Shown: one piece after another, positions 12,335 through 13,814 of the stretch
Layout: each line of letters opens with the position of its first letter
Position numbering within the stretch: position 1 is the stretch's first letter
Assembly: GCA_018457305.1 (NCBI GenBank)
Contig: JAGYHM010000024.1
Location: 1 to 13,814, forward strand
Length of the DNA: 13,814 bases
Direction of reading: 5' to 3'
From: Fusobacterium sp.
GTDB lineage: Bacteria; Fusobacteriota; Fusobacteriia; Fusobacteriales; Fusobacteriaceae
Notes under the pieces: generated by a model
Told to the model about the DNA's origin: nothing
What the model saw: only the letters and a program-made list of their open reading frames with translations
The model's database searches: none
Made by a program: the position numbers and the translations under genes

Positions 12335-13814
12335 TTATGCTTCAATGAATTGTTCTTTTCCTTCTCCACATTCAGGACAAGTCCAGTTTTCGTCAACATC
12401 TTTAAATTTAGTTCCAGGTCTTACATCTCCATCAATATCTCCTAAATCTTTATTGTATTCATATCCACATCCACTACATACATGAACTGTTGGAGAGTAA
12501 ACTATTTTTGGTATTGCTCTCTTCATTTTTTTCATAGGAGGTGCTTCTTTTTTCTTTTCTCCATTATCTAATTCTTTAGTTAGTAGAGGTAAAATTTCTT
12601 CTATATCTCCAACTATACCGTAATCAGCATTTTTAAATATTGCTGCATTAGCATTTGTATTTATAGCAACTATTGTTGTTGCTTCTTTAATTCCTTTTAA
12701 ATGTTGTAATGCTCCAGAAATTCCACAAGCTATATATAAATTACCCATAAATTTTTGTCCAGACATTCCAACATATCTTTCTAATGGAACATATTCTAAA
12801 GTTTCAGCCACTGGACGAGATGAACCAACAGATGCCCCTGCTTGAACAGCAAGTTTTTCAATTAATTTCATATTTTCTTTTGGACCAATTCCTTTACCAG
12901 CACTTACAACTCTTTCTGATTTAGAAATAGGAGTATCAAGTGGTATTCCAACTGTGAAATCATAGCCATCAGCTTTTAATGCTTCAACTAATGCCTTAAC
13001 TTTATCTTTACTTGAACCATCGTTAAACATAATATTTTTTCTAGGTCCTGTAACTTTTCCTTTTGCTTTTTTAGGTCCTGCAAATTCATTTTTTGGAGGT
13101 CTACCAACTATATGGGAAGCAATAACTACTCTTTGAATTTCATTTGTACCTTCGTAGATAGTTGTTATTTTTGCATCTCTATACATTCTTTCAACATCCA
13201 TACCTTTTAAGTATCCAGTTCCACCATAAATTTGAACTGCATCATTTACAACTTCTAAACAGATATCAGAAGCATATTGTTTTGCCATTGCAGATTCTAA
13301 TCCATAAGGTTCGTGATTTTCTTTAAGTTCAGCAGAACTATAAACTAAAAATCTTGCTGCTCTAATTTTTGTAGCCATATCTGCAATTTTAAAAGATATA
13401 GCTTGTTGGAAGGCAATAGGTTTATCAAATTGTTCTCTTTCTTTTGCATATTCAACTGCAGATTCATAAGCACCTTGTGCTATACCTAATGCTTGTGCAG
13501 CAATTCCAATTCTTCCTCCATCAAGAGTAGACATTGCAATTTTAAATCCTTCTCCTTCTTTTCCTAAAAGATTTTCTTTAGGAACTTTTACATTATTGAA
13601 AATCAATTCACAAGTTGCAGAAGAACGAATACCTAATTTATCATAATGTTCGCCAAAAGTAAATCCTTTCCAACCTTTTTCAACTATAAAAGCAGAGATT
13701 CCTTTTGTTCCTATATCAGGAGTTGTTACAGCAAATACAACATAAGTATCAGCTACTCCACCATTAGTTATAAAAATTTTTCCGCCATTTAATACATAAT
13801 GATCGCCTTTAAGT
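12335..13814 (-). CDS. Acyl-CoA dehydrogenase / EtfA FAD-domain / rubredoxin fusion (5' end outside the window)
   Basis: The frame is open to the window edge; 492 residues are visible and the start is missing. Visible residues 1-238 are the middle and C-terminal parts of a short-chain acyl-CoA dehydrogenase: [10 protein letters not shown] (10-19), [25 protein letters not shown], and the catalytic Glu221 in [10 protein letters not shown]. Residues about 297-415 match the C-terminal FAD domain of electron-transfer flavoprotein alpha ([53 protein letters not shown]). The N-terminal EtfA domain is lacking. After a Lys-rich linker comes a C-terminal rubredoxin with iron ligands C446, C449, C479 and C482 (CSGCGY and CPECG). 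It should pass electrons from acyl-CoA through two flavins to rubredoxin iron. The neighbour FprA is the obvious acceptor. The reverse flow is also possible. A TTG at 13606 could look like a start, but it lies inside the dehydrogenase domain. Confidence 0.9.
   Translation of the reverse strand, partial: LKGDHYVLNGGKIFITNGGVADTYVVFAVTTPDIGTKGISAFIVEKGWKGFTFGEHYDKLGIRSSATCELIFNNVKVPKENLLGKEGEGFKIAMSTLDGGRIGIAAQALGIAQGAYESAVEYAKEREQFDKPIAFQQAISFKIADMATKIRAARFLVYSSAELKENHEPYGLESAMAKQYASDICLEVVNDAVQIYGGTGYLKGMDVERMYRDAKITTIYEGTNEIQRVVIASHIVGRPPKNEFAGPKKAKGKVTGPRKNIMFNDGSSKDKVKALVEALKADGYDFTVGIPLDTPISKSERVVSAGKGIGPKENMKLIEKLAVQAGASVGSSRPVAETLEYVPLERYVGMSGQKFMGNLYIACGISGALQHLKGIKEATTIVAINTNANAAIFKNADYGIVGDIEEILPLLTKELDNGEKKKEAPPMKKMKRAIPKIVYSPTVHVCSGCGYEYNKDLGDIDGDVRPGTKFKDVDENWTCPECGEGKEQFIEA

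Noticed and set aside
12335..13606. A shorter gene starting at the TTG at 13606
   Set aside because: The frame continues upstream to the window edge and encodes typical acyl-CoA dehydrogenase sequence ([10 protein letters not shown] and so on), so the TTG is an internal Leu codon and the gene is cut by the window.
1..13814. CRISPR array or transposase gene
   Set aside because: No regularly spaced direct repeats and no transposase-like protein were seen on either strand.

Overview
The window is very AT-rich (GC well under one third by eye), with strong AAGGAGG ribosome sites, TTGACA/TATTAT-type promoters and tightly packed operons. Base composition, gene content (PTS amino-sugar locus, FTR1/P19 iron uptake, acyl-CoA dehydrogenase joined to EtfA and rubredoxin domains, flavodiiron protein) and short U-tailed hairpin terminators all suggest an anaerobic bacterium. 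Fusobacterium is the best guess. That assignment is inference; no RNA marker gene lies in the window.

Region 1 (1-2206, + strand) is a two-gene iron uptake unit: an FTR1-type permease with a periplasmic N-terminal domain and a P19-type periplasmic metal-binding protein. It has its own promoter, which sits inside a 10+10 bp inverted repeat, and ends at a strong terminator.

Region 2 (2379-10788) is an N-acetylgalactosamine/galactosamine (aga-type) utilisation locus. A promoter is followed at once by a perfect 18-bp palindrome that looks like a GntR/HutC-family operator. Then come, on the + strand, AgaS (SIS deaminase/isomerase), an NagA/AgaA-type deacetylase, a LacD-type class I tagatose-1,6-bisphosphate aldolase, the GntR-UTRA regulator, a YajC-like small membrane protein, and mannose-family PTS subunits IIB, IIC, IID. 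After a hairpin terminator comes IIA. A PfkB-family kinase (tagatose-6-phosphate kinase/1-phosphofructokinase type) converges on IIA from its own promoter on the - strand. Together these genes give a complete route: uptake and phosphorylation of GalNAc, deacetylation, deamination/isomerisation to tagatose-6-P, phosphorylation, and cleavage to two triose phosphates.

Region 3 (10789-11007) is intergenic. It holds a roughly 70-bp, about 70% GC, highly structured block flanked by imperfect ~20-bp inverted repeats, which suggests a small inserted or dispersed repeat element. It also holds a palindromic bidirectional terminator whose 20-bp core is identical to the one between IIA and pfkB.

Region 4 (11008-13814, - strand) is an electron-transfer operon. 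The first gene (its 5' end lies beyond the window) joins an acyl-CoA dehydrogenase, the FAD domain of EtfA and a C-terminal rubredoxin. The second, 36 bp downstream, is a class A flavodiiron protein (FprA), the usual acceptor of rubredoxin electrons for O2 or NO reduction. The pair suggests a dedicated acyl-CoA-to-oxygen (or NO) electron path. The fprA gene ends at an A8 tract, beyond which a 27-codon Lys/Glu-rich reading frame continues in another frame.
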